Of a DNA stretch of 41,610 nt, positions 26,549 to 35,429 are shown in pieces. This stretch comes from Sphingomonas sp. (GTDB taxonomy: Bacteria > Pseudomonadota > Alphaproteobacteria > Sphingomonadales > Sphingomonadaceae): assembly GCA_013817375.1 (NCBI GenBank), contig JACDCV010000005.1:1-41610 (forward strand), given 5' to 3'. The position numbers were made by a program, and so were the translations under genes. The stretch's first letter is position 1. Each line of letters starts with the position of its first letter. The notes beneath the pieces were generated by a model. It was given only the letters and a program-made list of their open reading frames with translations, was not told where the DNA came from and did not search any database.

Positions 26549-27803
26549 TTGGACCTCCGTTGATGGCGTCGGCGAGCGGGATGTCCTGCATCTGCACCGT
26601 CACCACATCCCCGCCCTCTATCGGCGGAAGGTTTTCAAGCGCTCGGCATTCGTTACGGGTCGCAATTCCCATGCGAATTGCCTTCTCGTAGGCGTCGTAG
26701 CGGCTCTGTGTGTCGCCGCGCAGCAGACCTTCGAAGTTGAACTCGATGGTGATTCCCTGCGCGCGGCGCTCAGCCAGAGGGACGAGCTGCTTCAGCAGCG
26801 CCTGTTCGATGCGCTTCAGTCTCTTGCGCAGCGTGAATTTCTGAAAGCCAAGGACATCGATCTCCTTGCCCGTCCCCCAATTTGAAGCTTTGTCACCAAA
26901 ACCAACCATGGCCGGCGGCACGCCGAAGATGCGGCAAATCTGCTCGCCGCTGAACTTGCGGCTCTCCAGCATCTGCGCGTCGTGCGGATTGATCGAAAGT
27001 TGAGTCCAGGTCAGCCCATTGTCGAGCAGCATCGGCCTCCCCTGACGAATAGACCCCATATATTTCCTGGCGAGGTTTTGCTCCATTTCCTCGCGCTGTT
27101 CCGGGGTGAGCCGGACCTCAGGCTTCGTGGAGAGGATGCCGCTCGGATTCACTCCGTTCATGAAAATTGCGCCGGCCGCGTTTTCGGCAGCCATGGCGTC
27201 ATCGAACACGCTCCGGCACATCGAAAGCGTCGACGATCCCGATAGAGCGTCCCCGAGAGACCCGCGAATGTGCAGTACATCCGGGCCATGCTTGACGATG
27301 CGACGCCCGTTATCAATCCACTCGTATTCCAGACTGCCATCTTCTTTGCGGCGAACTTTCACAATGTCTGGGCGGATCGGGTGCAGGGCATGGAGAACGC
27401 CGCTCGATCGCCGCTCGATTTCGGCATAAGCATTGCCGTACAGTTCAATGCTGGCAGCCATCACCTCCCAGAAATCAACCGCCGTCTGGTCATAGTTTGG
27501 GCTGTCGTGCAGCACGAAGTAGAGAGAGTGATCCTTGGCGACGGTGCGCACGCCATTCGCGGCTGTGCGATAAACCATCAAGGGCAAAGAGGCGATCGTT
27601 CCGGCGATAAGTTGGACGCAGGCCCACGTGGCAGAAAGTCCAACCGCTCCGTTTGGCTGGCCAAATCGACCGTCCCGATAGTCGGCAACCGTGACCTGGT
27701 TGGTAACGAAATTGTTCCCGTTCTCGGTCGAGACCTGCCCACCGCGCCAAGGCTCTATGTCCTTGGCTCCACTAATCCTAAGCAGTCGTGAGAACCAGTT
27801 CAT
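26520..27803 (-). CDS. HK97-family portal protein
   Basis: FGVPPAMVGFGDKASNWGTGKE...; overlaps protease by 29 bp. Confidence 0.93.
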   Translation of the reverse strand: MNWFSRLLRISGAKDIEPWRGGQVSTENGNNFVTNQVTVADYRDGRFGQPNGAVGLSATWACVQLIAGTIASLPLMVYRTAANGVRTVAKDHSLYFVLHDSPNYDQTAVDFWEVMAASIELYGNAYAEIERRSSGVLHALHPIRPDIVKVRRKEDGSLEYEWIDNGRRIVKHGPDVLHIRGSLGDALSGSSTLSMCRSVFDDAMAAENAAGAIFMNGVNPSGILSTKPEVRLTPEQREEMEQNLARKYMGSIRQGRPMLLDNGLTWTQLSINPHDAQMLESRKFSGEQICRIFGVPPAMVGFGDKASNWGTGKEIDVLGFQKFTLRKRLKRIEQALLKQLVPLAERRAQGITIEFNFEGLLRGDTQSRYDAYEKAIRMGIATRNECRALENLPPIEGGDVVTVQMQDIPLADAINGGPNGQENRASS

Positions 27804-29620
27804 GCGTAGCTCGCAATCCAGGAATCGGCGTCGAAGGCAGCACCTGTCGCTCCCACAGTCGCCACGCCGACCGCCATCGCCAGGCTGACAGCGCCGTCAA
27901 TGCGGCTGGTGGCTTTGTCCTTGGCGAACATGCGATGCCCCGTCCGGTTCATTTCGTAAATTACGCCAGTCAGACACATGCGCATCACCAGGTTGTCCGC
28001 AATGACGATGCGCTCCTCGATAACCGCCGCCTCAAGCTTGTTGATGCTGTCAGGCATCCACAGCGAGACATCTTCCGCGCCCTCGAACCCAGCCTCGTCT
28101 TCGCCGACTTTTCGCTTTTGAAAGCCCTGCGGATGCACCACGCAGGGCAGCGACAAGCCTCTGTCGCTCAATTGCTCACGAAGATTTTCCAACCCGTATT
28201 GATCGCAGCCGATGGAGACTGGCTGATACTTCGCGCACAGACTGCCGAGCGCTTCCGCAACCCAGCCATAGCCGATGCGCTTGCCCGGAACCGGCTCCAT
28301 GTGGCCATCCTTGGCCCATGTCTCATAATGCGCCCTGTCCCGGCGCGACCGCTCCGCAAGCGTATCCTTCGGCGTCCAGAACCATGTCTTTGCCGCGAAC
28401 CGCCACTGGTCCGCCGTCTCGTCAAGCAGCCATGCCAGCGTGAACGCGGTAAGATCGTTCGCCCGGCTAAGATCAAGCCCGCCGAAGCAGGGATATCCGC
28501 GTTCCGAAAGAGCGTCCGCGTCCACATCGCCAAGCACCTTTTCAAGTGCCGCGCGGGAAAATGCCGCCGTTTCCGATTCCGTCCATTCGCAAAAGTGCAG
28601 GCGCCGAACCATCGCTTCCTTCGATGGCATCCCTTTCGCCTCGTTCACCTGCTCCCGGATGAACTGTGGCTGGATCGTTATCCCGAGCGTCGGGTTCGCC
28701 TTCGCCCAGCAATCCTCGTCCTCGAAGGGATCGTCGCCTTCATCCAAAGCGCAGACAAAACTGAACCACGCATCGTTTTCGGCCTCGCCATGCGCCAGAC
28801 GAACCGAATATTCATGCTCCGAAAAGCACACCGATTTCCGATCGAAGCCCGAATTGGTGATTTCGAGGATCAGCGCGTCCTGGTTGCCCTTCGTGCCGGC
28901 CCGCAGCATCTCGATAACGTCGTTGTTCGGATGCTCATGCACCTCATCGATCAGTGCGCAATAGGGACGAATGCCCGACTTGCCCCGCTTGTCCGACGAG
29001 ATCGGCTTGAAGAACGAGGCTTTCGCCATGTCCGTCAGTTGCCACACCGGATTCACGCCCGACGACACCAAACGCTTGTTGAGGTGCGGCGACCGCTCCC
29101 ACATCGCAACGGCATCCCGAAACAGGATGGCGGCCTGGTCCTTGTCCGTCGCCGCTGAATAGACTTCCGCCCGCAACTTGCCCGTCGCGGTGAGCATGTA
29201 ATGGCCGATGCCGGCGGCGAGCGGGCTTTTGCCACTGCCCTTCCCAGCCTCGATATAGGCGCGGCGAAACCTTCTCAGCCCGTTCGCCCGTTTCCAACCG
29301 AACAGCGACCCGACGATAAACGCCTGCCAATCCGCAAGGATGAACGGAACCGCGGCACTCACCACGCCGCCATCATCATCCTGCGACTCGACCTCGACTG
29401 TCAGAACATCGCGAAAGAAGCCGACAACCCGCTCGACCGCAGCCGCGTCCCAAACTAATCCGCGCTTGTCGCCCGTCTCCAGATCGTCCAGATGGCGCTG
29501 ACATGTCGCCTTGACGTGCGGCCCGGCGATAATCTTGCCGGAGACGACGCCTTGCGCATATGCCGTGGCCGGATCATCCGAAATAGGAGGCGGCGCTGTC
29601 TTCTTCCTTGTTCCCGCCAT
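27800..29620 (-). CDS. terL: terminase large subunit
   Basis: Start MAGTRKKTAPPP; FRRAYIEAGKGSGKSPLAAGI ATPase motif, CFGGLDLSRANDLTAFTL nuclease motif. Confidence 0.93.
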   Translation of the reverse strand: MAGTRKKTAPPPISDDPATAYAQGVVSGKIIAGPHVKATCQRHLDDLETGDKRGLVWDAAAVERVVGFFRDVLTVEVESQDDDGGVVSAAVPFILADWQAFIVGSLFGWKRANGLRRFRRAYIEAGKGSGKSPLAAGIGHYMLTATGKLRAEVYSAATDKDQAAILFRDAVAMWERSPHLNKRLVSSGVNPVWQLTDMAKASFFKPISSDKRGKSGIRPYCALIDEVHEHPNNDVIEMLRAGTKGNQDALILEITNSGFDRKSVCFSEHEYSVRLAHGEAENDAWFSFVCALDEGDDPFEDEDCWAKANPTLGITIQPQFIREQVNEAKGMPSKEAMVRRLHFCEWTESETAAFSRAALEKVLGDVDADALSERGYPCFGGLDLSRANDLTAFTLAWLLDETADQWRFAAKTWFWTPKDTLAERSRRDRAHYETWAKDGHMEPVPGKRIGYGWVAEALGSLCAKYQPVSIGCDQYGLENLREQLSDRGLSLPCVVHPQGFQKRKVGEDEAGFEGAEDVSLWMPDSINKLEAAVIEERIVIADNLVMRMCLTGVIYEMNRTGHRMFAKDKATSRIDGAVSLAMAVGVATVGATGAAFDADSWIASYA

Positions 29621-29972
29621 CCGCTCCAAACCTTGCGCGTGATCCTGGGCCGCCAACGCCTATCTCCGACGCCGCCGCCCGAAGCTGCGCGATCTTGCCC
29701 GCGACCATCCCGGCCGGGTTGATCTCGAATTCATGGTAAAGGCTGACCCAAACCAGTGCGGCCGGCGCATCATGCGGCGCGAGCCACGAGGCCGTGCGAA
29801 CGAACTGGTTCCACAACACAAGCTGCCGCCCCGACAGCCTCACCGGCGGATCGATCGGTCCTGAATTGCCATTTCCACCCGGAGCCGGATCGCTCTTGAT
29901 CGGCCGCTTGCCGGGATTTCCCGTCACCAATTTGAGAAACGGCGGCTTGGGCTTGCGCCCTCTGGTTGCCAT
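29574..29972 (-). CDS. terS: terminase small subunit, P27-family
   Basis: MATRGRKPKPPFLKLVTGNPGKRPIKSDPAP. Confidence 0.9.
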   Translation of the reverse strand: MATRGRKPKPPFLKLVTGNPGKRPIKSDPAPGGNGNSGPIDPPVRLSGRQLVLWNQFVRTASWLAPHDAPAALVWVSLYHEFEINPAGMVAGKIAQLRAAASEIGVGGPGSRARFGADGGNKEEDSAASYFG

Positions 29973-30032
29973 CGGATTTCCTTGAAACTTAAATTCGCGA
30001 TATTGTGTGCGAAAGGTCGCGCCGGTCTAGTT

Positions 30033-30063
30033 GGGGCCATGGCTGCAGACTTTGGATGGCCCC
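30033..30063. repeat. 8-bp perfect inverted repeat GGGGCCAT-N15-ATGGCCCC between HNH and terS (candidate cos-region element)
   Basis: Arms 30033-30040 and 30056-30063 in the 97-bp HNH-terS gap. Confidence 0.6.
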
Positions 30064-30069
30064 CCGCCC

Positions 30070-30399
30070 TTATGTCGGCCAGCCGTCTGTACCGATGATG
30101 ATCAGCGGCCTGGCCTTGCCTGTGCGCTCCTCTGACTGCTTCGCGCTGTTGTGACAGTTGGCGCATAGTATGATGAGGTTGTCAGCGTTCCAGAACAGTT
30201 CGTCCTTGCCCTTGTGCGGAGTCTTGTGATCGCAGTGTGCTTCGCCCTTGCCTGCTACTATCCGCTTGCACCTTTGGCAGGTGAACATGTCGCGGACCAG
30301 GATGGACCAGCGCAGCTTCTGCCATCGTGCTGTCTTGTAGTGTCGCCTATACGACAGCGCATCTGGCGACCTATCGTCGCGCCGCGCAATATTGTTCAT
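30070..30399 (-). CDS. HNH endonuclease adjacent to terminase (packaging-associated type)
   Basis: FTCQRCKRIVAGKGEAHCDHKTPHKGKDELFWNADNLIILCANCHNSAKQ. Confidence 0.9.
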   Translation of the reverse strand: MNNIARRDDRSPDALSYRRHYKTARWQKLRWSILVRDMFTCQRCKRIVAGKGEAHCDHKTPHKGKDELFWNADNLIILCANCHNSAKQSEERTGKARPLIIIGTDGWPT

Positions 30400-30421
30400 T
30401 GCGTCTGCCTGTCGGATTGTG

Positions 30422-30443
30422 GCTAAATGCCATAGTATTTAGC
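30422..30443. promoter_or_regulatory. perfect 7-bp dyad GCTAAAT-N8-ATTTAGC in the divergent intergenic region (candidate operator)
   Basis: Arms 30422-30428 and 30437-30443, between divergent genes 30399(-) and 30459(+). Confidence 0.6.
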
Positions 30444-30458
30444 GGAAAGTGGAAATGC

Positions 30459-30968
30459 ATGGCAAACCAGACTGAACCGCTCACGCTTGAATGGACGAAG
30501 GCCCGACTAGAGCAGGACATTGCCCAAGCACATGAGCGCTACGACCGTCGGCTGCAACGCCTGGAGGACATGAAGCGCCCACTACCGGAGCCTAGCGATT
30601 TCCCTTGTCCTAATCCTCGCTACGAACAAGCAGTGATCATGCGCGAACAGGGTAATACGTTCGCTCAGATTGGCGAACGTCTGGGCGTAACCGCAGGCCG
30701 CGCAGGTCAAATGGTGAAGAAAGGGATTCGCCTCCGCGAGAAGGCTAAGGAGCCGTCCGGAAAGCTGTCCGCAAGAGCTAGAAACATCCTTGCCAATTTT
30801 CTTGGGATTGGATGGCCCCACAAGGATTCCAGGCTCGCAGAGATAACCCCTGAACGAGTTTCAGATATCAGCTATTTCGAACTCAAGGATTCGTCGAATT
30901 GCGGGAAGCACTCGCTCAACGAAATTCGCATGTGGCTTCGCGGCCACGGCCTCGACCTCAAGAAATAG
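30459..30968 (+). CDS. sigma-R4-like HTH protein with C-terminal RNA polymerase alpha-CTD-like domain; putative phage transcription regulator
   Basis: HTH QAVIMREQGNTFAQIGERLGVTAGRAGQMVKKG; C-term LSARARNIL...LAEITPERVSDISYFELKDSSNCGKHSLNEIRMWLRGHGLDLK matches the alpha-CTD pattern. Confidence 0.75.
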   Translation: MANQTEPLTLEWTKARLEQDIAQAHERYDRRLQRLEDMKRPLPEPSDFPCPNPRYEQAVIMREQGNTFAQIGERLGVTAGRAGQMVKKGIRLREKAKEPSGKLSARARNILANFLGIGWPHKDSRLAEITPERVSDISYFELKDSSNCGKHSLNEIRMWLRGHGLDLKK

Positions 30969-31028
30969 CGTACCGCTTGTAGGCTTCTGCCTCTGTGCTG
31001 CGCTGATCTCTTCGTATACGATCCGGCA

Positions 31029-31205
31029 TCACTTCGCCTTTACAGCCTGTCTGATTGTCGTCTCTGGATTTGCCTCGGCATAAGCCTTGGCGGGCAATGA
31101 TGCTCGAAGATGGTTCGCCCCAATCCAGAAGTCAGGCGAACATGGTTGCGACCCGGATTGCTGGCTTACCGGGACAATGCAGACAGCCTCACGGCGCTGC
31201 GGCAT
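31029..31205 (-). CDS. small hypothetical protein
   Basis: ORF end ...SPDFWIGANHLRASLPAKAYAEANPETTIRQAVKAK; start uncertain. Confidence 0.3.
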   Translation of the reverse strand: MPQRREAVCIVPVSQQSGSQPCSPDFWIGANHLRASLPAKAYAEANPETTIRQAVKAK

Positions 31206-31320
31206 CTTCGATCTGTGAAACAATTTCGGGGATTGCGAATGACTGGCATGTCACGCGCGCGAAGTCAATCCACGAAAGGATCGTTTCGGCATCGTTACGA
31301 TTAACGGGCCTTGGCCGCAT
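31189..31320 (-). CDS. 43-aa candidate protein MRPRPVNRNDAETILSWIDFARVTCQSFAIPEIVSQIEDAAAP
   Basis: ATG at 31320 overlaps the 3' end of 31301..31861; natural-looking composition; not in ORF track. Confidence 0.35.
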   Translation of the reverse strand: MRPRPVNRNDAETILSWIDFARVTCQSFAIPEIVSQIEDAAAP

Positions 31321-31861
31321 AGCCCCAAAGCTCGGACAGCACGTCCAAATACATTCTCAAACAGTCAGTCATCGTGTCTCGCTGGCGGCGCGTCTGACAT
31401 AGGTCGTGGATCGAATAGCCCTCTCCGCAGATGTAGAGGACGAGGCGATAGGCATATTCGCCGTGGGCGTCCTTCAATGCCTTCTGCGCGTCCTTCAGAT
31501 CGCGGCCGGCCTGCATCTGCCGCGCGCTGATCGGATCAGGCGACATGCCGCCGTCCACCACAACACGGCTGTAATCCATCGCTCCGGCTCCAGCGCCGCC
31601 CATCGCCTCGAATAACTGGCGAATGCGGTTAGCCGCAGCCGCCTGGGGCGCGGTGATCGCCCCTTTGGCCGCAAGCATGGTGATAGCGCTTTCACGGATG
31701 TTGATGTCCGCGATGATTTTGCGGCTGTTTCCGAGCTTCCCTTCGGCGTGGTCGCGCGTGAATTTGGGATCGTCCATCTCCATCTTGACGGTCTCGGCCC
31801 GGATGTTGCCGCCGGGGTGCATTGCCGGATAGATCGGATCGCGCTTCCGCTTGGCCATCAA
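31301..31861 (-). CDS. phage hypothetical regulator-like protein (possibly DUF6456-like)
   Basis: C-term EYAYRLVLYICGEGYSIHDLCQTRRQRDTMTDCLRMYLDVLSELWGY. Confidence 0.65.
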   Translation of the reverse strand: MMAKRKRDPIYPAMHPGGNIRAETVKMEMDDPKFTRDHAEGKLGNSRKIIADINIRESAITMLAAKGAITAPQAAAANRIRQLFEAMGGAGAGAMDYSRVVVDGGMSPDPISARQMQAGRDLKDAQKALKDAHGEYAYRLVLYICGEGYSIHDLCQTRRQRDTMTDCLRMYLDVLSELWGYAAKAR

Positions 31862-32220
31862 CCCGCCTTTATAAGTTTGTGCTTGGGCTTCGGCTGGTCA
31901 AGATCACTCACGGGGCAAAGGCGATATTCGGCCTTGTTTCCGCGTCCTGTGGCTCCCTTGGGGATTGTCCAGCCATAGGCGCCAAGCTTCTGGCGCAGGA
32001 TGTGGACCTGGACCGACAATGCCGCTCTGGCGTGTACCGGGCCGCCGTCTCTCACCCCTCGATAGATATTCTCGATCAAAGCTTCGGCTGACACGCTTCT
32101 CGGATATGCCGCGGCGAGGCCGTTGACGATCGTTCTCGGCACTGTCGGCAGTTGAACATCGGCCAGCAGTGAGAGTTTGGCGCGGGTCTGCATGTGGCCG
32201 CCGCAGCAGGGGCAGTTCAT
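31858..32220 (-). CDS. zinc-ribbon + OmpR/PhoB-type winged-helix DNA-binding protein without receiver domain
   Basis: MNCPCCGGHM N-term; VHILRQKLGAYGWTI...AEYRL C-term wing pattern. Confidence 0.6.
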   Translation of the reverse strand: MNCPCCGGHMQTRAKLSLLADVQLPTVPRTIVNGLAAAYPRSVSAEALIENIYRGVRDGGPVHARAALSVQVHILRQKLGAYGWTIPKGATGRGNKAEYRLCPVSDLDQPKPKHKLIKAG

Positions 32221-32591
32221 GCGCGGATCCTCCGCGTCTCGACCGCGACGACCTTGCCATTGCAGAAAACGAGCTTCGGCCTGTCACACGCTCCGAAGAC
32301 GTTGCGGCGTTCCTCCTGCGCTTCGCGGTCCTTGCCGGCGCGCCATGCCCTGAAACCGTGATCGTCAGGCTCCGGATCGATCTTGATTGCCCGGATCGGC
32401 TTTTCGGCCATCTTGATCCGCATGGCTTCCGAGAACGCCGTCATCATCGTCGGGAACATCATCCGGCAACGGTTCTTGTCGGAGAGGATCGTCCAGCGTT
32501 CGGTGTCGTCCCACCGCCACATGGCACAGTAGTGTGTGCCGAAGTTGATGGTATCGACGAAGGGCTCGCCGTTGGATTTCGTCGCCATCAA
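32217..32591 (-). CDS. hypothetical protein
   Basis: ORF with 4-bp overlaps on both sides in the operon. Confidence 0.65.
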   Translation of the reverse strand: MMATKSNGEPFVDTINFGTHYCAMWRWDDTERWTILSDKNRCRMMFPTMMTAFSEAMRIKMAEKPIRAIKIDPEPDDHGFRAWRAGKDREAQEERRNVFGACDRPKLVFCNGKVVAVETRRIRA

Positions 32592-34027
32592 AGCGCCCCT
32601 TCGAACAGTTCGGGCTGCGCGGCCGCGCGCATGGACACGTAGCGCGTGTATTCCGCCTCGAACCGCAGGCGCCGGCGGATCGTAGGATTCCCGAATCTAA
32701 CTTTCAGAGCGCCTATCTCGGCCTGGTCCTCGGTCCAGTTGCCGCGCGTGAATCGGGCGTCGACATCCCGCTCCTGCCGCTCGTCATCGGCCGTCGCCAG
32801 TTGCGCCTGCCAGTATTTCCAAGGGCGGTAGAGGTAGAACATGCCGTCGTAATCCTCTCGCGCCTGCTCGCCGCCGTAGAGGTCGCTGTCGATCGGTCGC
32901 GGGTTCTTGCGTTTGGCGCCAGCCGAGCTGCGCTGGTTGAGGCTCAGCCAGGCCGCGCCATGCTCGCCTGCTAATTCCTTGCAGACGCCGTTGATTTCGC
33001 CGGCAATGCGCCCTTCGTGGTCGCGGTCGCTGCGGGGCTTCACCTTGCGGACGTGATCCAGGGTGATCAGCGGGTGCTTGTCGAAGCGGCCACGGTAGGT
33101 CTTGATGAACCTGCGGACATAGCCGGCGATCTGGACCGTGCCGTCATCGCGGGCGCTGCACTTGCGAATTTCCAGCGGAAGGTCGGACATCGCGAACAGC
33201 GTCTCGTAATATCGCTCCTGTTCGTGATCCATCAGCGTCATGGCCCGGATCCGCGTGTTCTCGATCCCGGTCCGCTGCGAAACGATCTGGTTTATGCACT
33301 GGTCCGGCGACTGGTCGTAGGAGAGCATCAGGACGGGATGGCCGTTCATCACGGCATGGTCGATGATCTGCATCAGAAGGCTCGTCTTGCCCTCTCCCGA
33401 GCCCGACAGGAGGCCGTATAGGTTTCCGACCTCCATGTGACCGTTCATGACTTCGCGCAGCTGCTCGAGCGGGAACGCGACAGTCGGCATGTCGGCCTTC
33501 GCCTTGTTCCGCTCCATCATGCGGGCGACGGTGGCCTTGGCCGTGCCCGGCCCTTCATGTTTCGGGCTGTCGGCCTGGATGGTGGCCAGCTTTTCGCTGT
33601 ATTCGCCCGCGATCTGGTTGCCCGACGTTTCGATCGGCGCGTCGTATGCCTGGGCGGCCATGCCCTCGCCGATGCCAATCAGTTGCCGGCGTTGGTAAAG
33701 GTCGAAGATCGATTGGCCATAGTCGTTGGCATTGATGACCGTGACGGTTCCCGCCGCGAGCTTGGCGAGGTATTGGGCGACGTTCATATCGCCGACTTTT
33801 TCGTTGGCCGGCAGAAACGGTTTGATGATGACCGGATCGACGGACTTGCCCGCGGCGATGTGCCGGCCGATTTCCTCGAATATCCTGCGGTGCAGACCCT
33901 CGTGGAAATGCTCTGGACGAAGGAACGCGCTGACACGGGCGAAGGCGTCGTTGTTGACGAGCAGGGCGCCGAGTAAGGCTTGCTCTGCCTCACAGTTGTT
34001 CGGGGCTTCGCGCTGGATGTCGGTCAT
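32588..34027 (-). CDS. replicative DnaB-like helicase
   Basis: NNCEAEQALLGALLVNNDAFARVSAFLRPEHFHEGLHRRIFEEI; Walker A LLSGSGEGKTSLLMQ. Confidence 0.92.
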   Translation of the reverse strand: MTDIQREAPNNCEAEQALLGALLVNNDAFARVSAFLRPEHFHEGLHRRIFEEIGRHIAAGKSVDPVIIKPFLPANEKVGDMNVAQYLAKLAAGTVTVINANDYGQSIFDLYQRRQLIGIGEGMAAQAYDAPIETSGNQIAGEYSEKLATIQADSPKHEGPGTAKATVARMMERNKAKADMPTVAFPLEQLREVMNGHMEVGNLYGLLSGSGEGKTSLLMQIIDHAVMNGHPVLMLSYDQSPDQCINQIVSQRTGIENTRIRAMTLMDHEQERYYETLFAMSDLPLEIRKCSARDDGTVQIAGYVRRFIKTYRGRFDKHPLITLDHVRKVKPRSDRDHEGRIAGEINGVCKELAGEHGAAWLSLNQRSSAGAKRKNPRPIDSDLYGGEQAREDYDGMFYLYRPWKYWQAQLATADDERQERDVDARFTRGNWTEDQAEIGALKVRFGNPTIRRRLRFEAEYTRYVSMRAAAQPELFEGAL

Positions 34028-34860
34028 GCGGCGGGCCTCGATTGAGCGTCAAGCCGGAACGTCACGGCGATATGCCGGGCAAGCGGCTCCGGGATTTTCG
34101 CGATCATGGCGGAAGCGGCTTTGCGCTGCGGCGATTTGGAACCGTGCTTGCGGCAGGTTGAGTTCGGGTCGCTGAACCAATCGCCGCCGATCTTTGTCCC
34201 GCTCGCATGGTCAACGGCGTGCTTCCCGGCCAGTCTCGTGAAGTCCTGCCCTCGCTTCGTTGGGTCGCTCCAATTCATCCCTGGAGCCTTGACGCCGGTT
34301 TCCGCGACACTCGCCGTCTGGAAACTGCCGCCTGAGCCATCGAACCGAAAGCCCGGAACCTTCTGTGCCTTGAATGCGACCGGCATCAGCGCCGGCACAT
34401 CGCCCCACAAATGGAACGAGCCGAAATTCCAGCGCGACCTACCTACCCAAGGGATGGCACCGCGCACGTTCTCCACAATCAACGGTACATGCCGGCCGGC
34501 GGCGATCGAGGCTTCCTTCTGGATGCGAAAGCAGGCGTTGAACAGACGATTGAGCCGCTCCAGCTCCGCGCCCGACGTGTCAGCCCGGATGGCCGCGGCC
34601 TTCGCCTTTGCCTTCTTCCAAGGCATCGCCATGTAGGAATATTCCTGGCATGGCGGCGAAGCGACGATCAACGCGGCATCCTTGAATTGCGAGCCGTGCA
34701 GCGTGAGGACATCCGCGACAACGAGTTCGCCGGGATAGCGGTTCTCGCCGTATTCGTGCCGCTCGATGTCGTAGCCGATGACGTGGTAGCCCTCGGCCAG
34801 AAGTCCTTCAGTCCATCCGCCAAGACCGCAGAACAGATCGACCGCCAAGGGCTTGCTCAT
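34024..34860 (-). CDS. C5-cytosine DNA methyltransferase
   Basis: Start MSKPLAVDLFCGLGGWTEGLLAEGYHV; SPPCQEYSYMAMPW (motif IV); VENVRG (motif VI). Confidence 0.9.
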   Translation of the reverse strand: MSKPLAVDLFCGLGGWTEGLLAEGYHVIGYDIERHEYGENRYPGELVVADVLTLHGSQFKDAALIVASPPCQEYSYMAMPWKKAKAKAAAIRADTSGAELERLNRLFNACFRIQKEASIAAGRHVPLIVENVRGAIPWVGRSRWNFGSFHLWGDVPALMPVAFKAQKVPGFRFDGSGGSFQTASVAETGVKAPGMNWSDPTKRGQDFTRLAGKHAVDHASGTKIGGDWFSDPNSTCRKHGSKSPQRKAASAMIAKIPEPLARHIAVTFRLDAQSRPAA

Positions 34861-35429
34861 GCCGCCCTCATCTGAAGTGCTCGGAACGCCTGACAGCCGG
34901 CTCCGGCAAATGCGATTCCGACGGCATCGGCCATGTCGTCGTTGGTGACCGTGATTTTCAGTTGCTGGCATTTGTCGCGAACCGCGCGCTTCCAGTCCTT
35001 GCGCGCCCAACCGGGATGAGTGCCGAAGCCGAGAAACGCCTTGCGCCAAGTCACCGGCGCTATCATCTGGAACGGAATGCCGTAGGCACCGACAATGGCC
35101 GCGCATGCACCTACCATTTGATTGCTCGAAATCACCGCATTGAGGCCGGAGCCGGATGCTTCCTCGACCTGCGCCTCACCCATGAACTTGACCTTGCGTG
35201 TCACCCGGCCGGGCTGGGTGCGGATTGGCATTTCGATGGCGATGAAGTCGGGCCGATCAGCCTTGATCAGGAGGACCAGCGCGCGACCGAGAGCGGCGGC
35301 CTTGTCCTCATAGGTCTCGCCAGTGGCTTTCAGCACGCCCGCCTTGATGGATGACAGGCTTGTGCCGGGCGCTGCATCATAGAGCGCCCAGCCTGTGTTT
35401 TGAGCCGCATCGAGGCCGAGGATGATCAA
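34857..35429 (-). CDS. RuvC-like (RNase H fold) endonuclease
   Basis: TTG start 35429; IILGLDAAQNTGWALYD, FIAIEMP, DDMADAVGIAFAG. Confidence 0.75.
   Translation of the reverse strand: MIILGLDAAQNTGWALYDAAPGTSLSSIKAGVLKATGETYEDKAAALGRALVLLIKADRPDFIAIEMPIRTQPGRVTRKVKFMGEAQVEEASGSGLNAVISSNQMVGACAAIVGAYGIPFQMIAPVTWRKAFLGFGTHPGWARKDWKRAVRDKCQQLKITVTNDDMADAVGIAFAGAGCQAFRALQMRAA

Noticed and set aside
27788-29158. Long + strand ORF (456 aa)
   Set aside because: Antisense to terL; antisense-type composition
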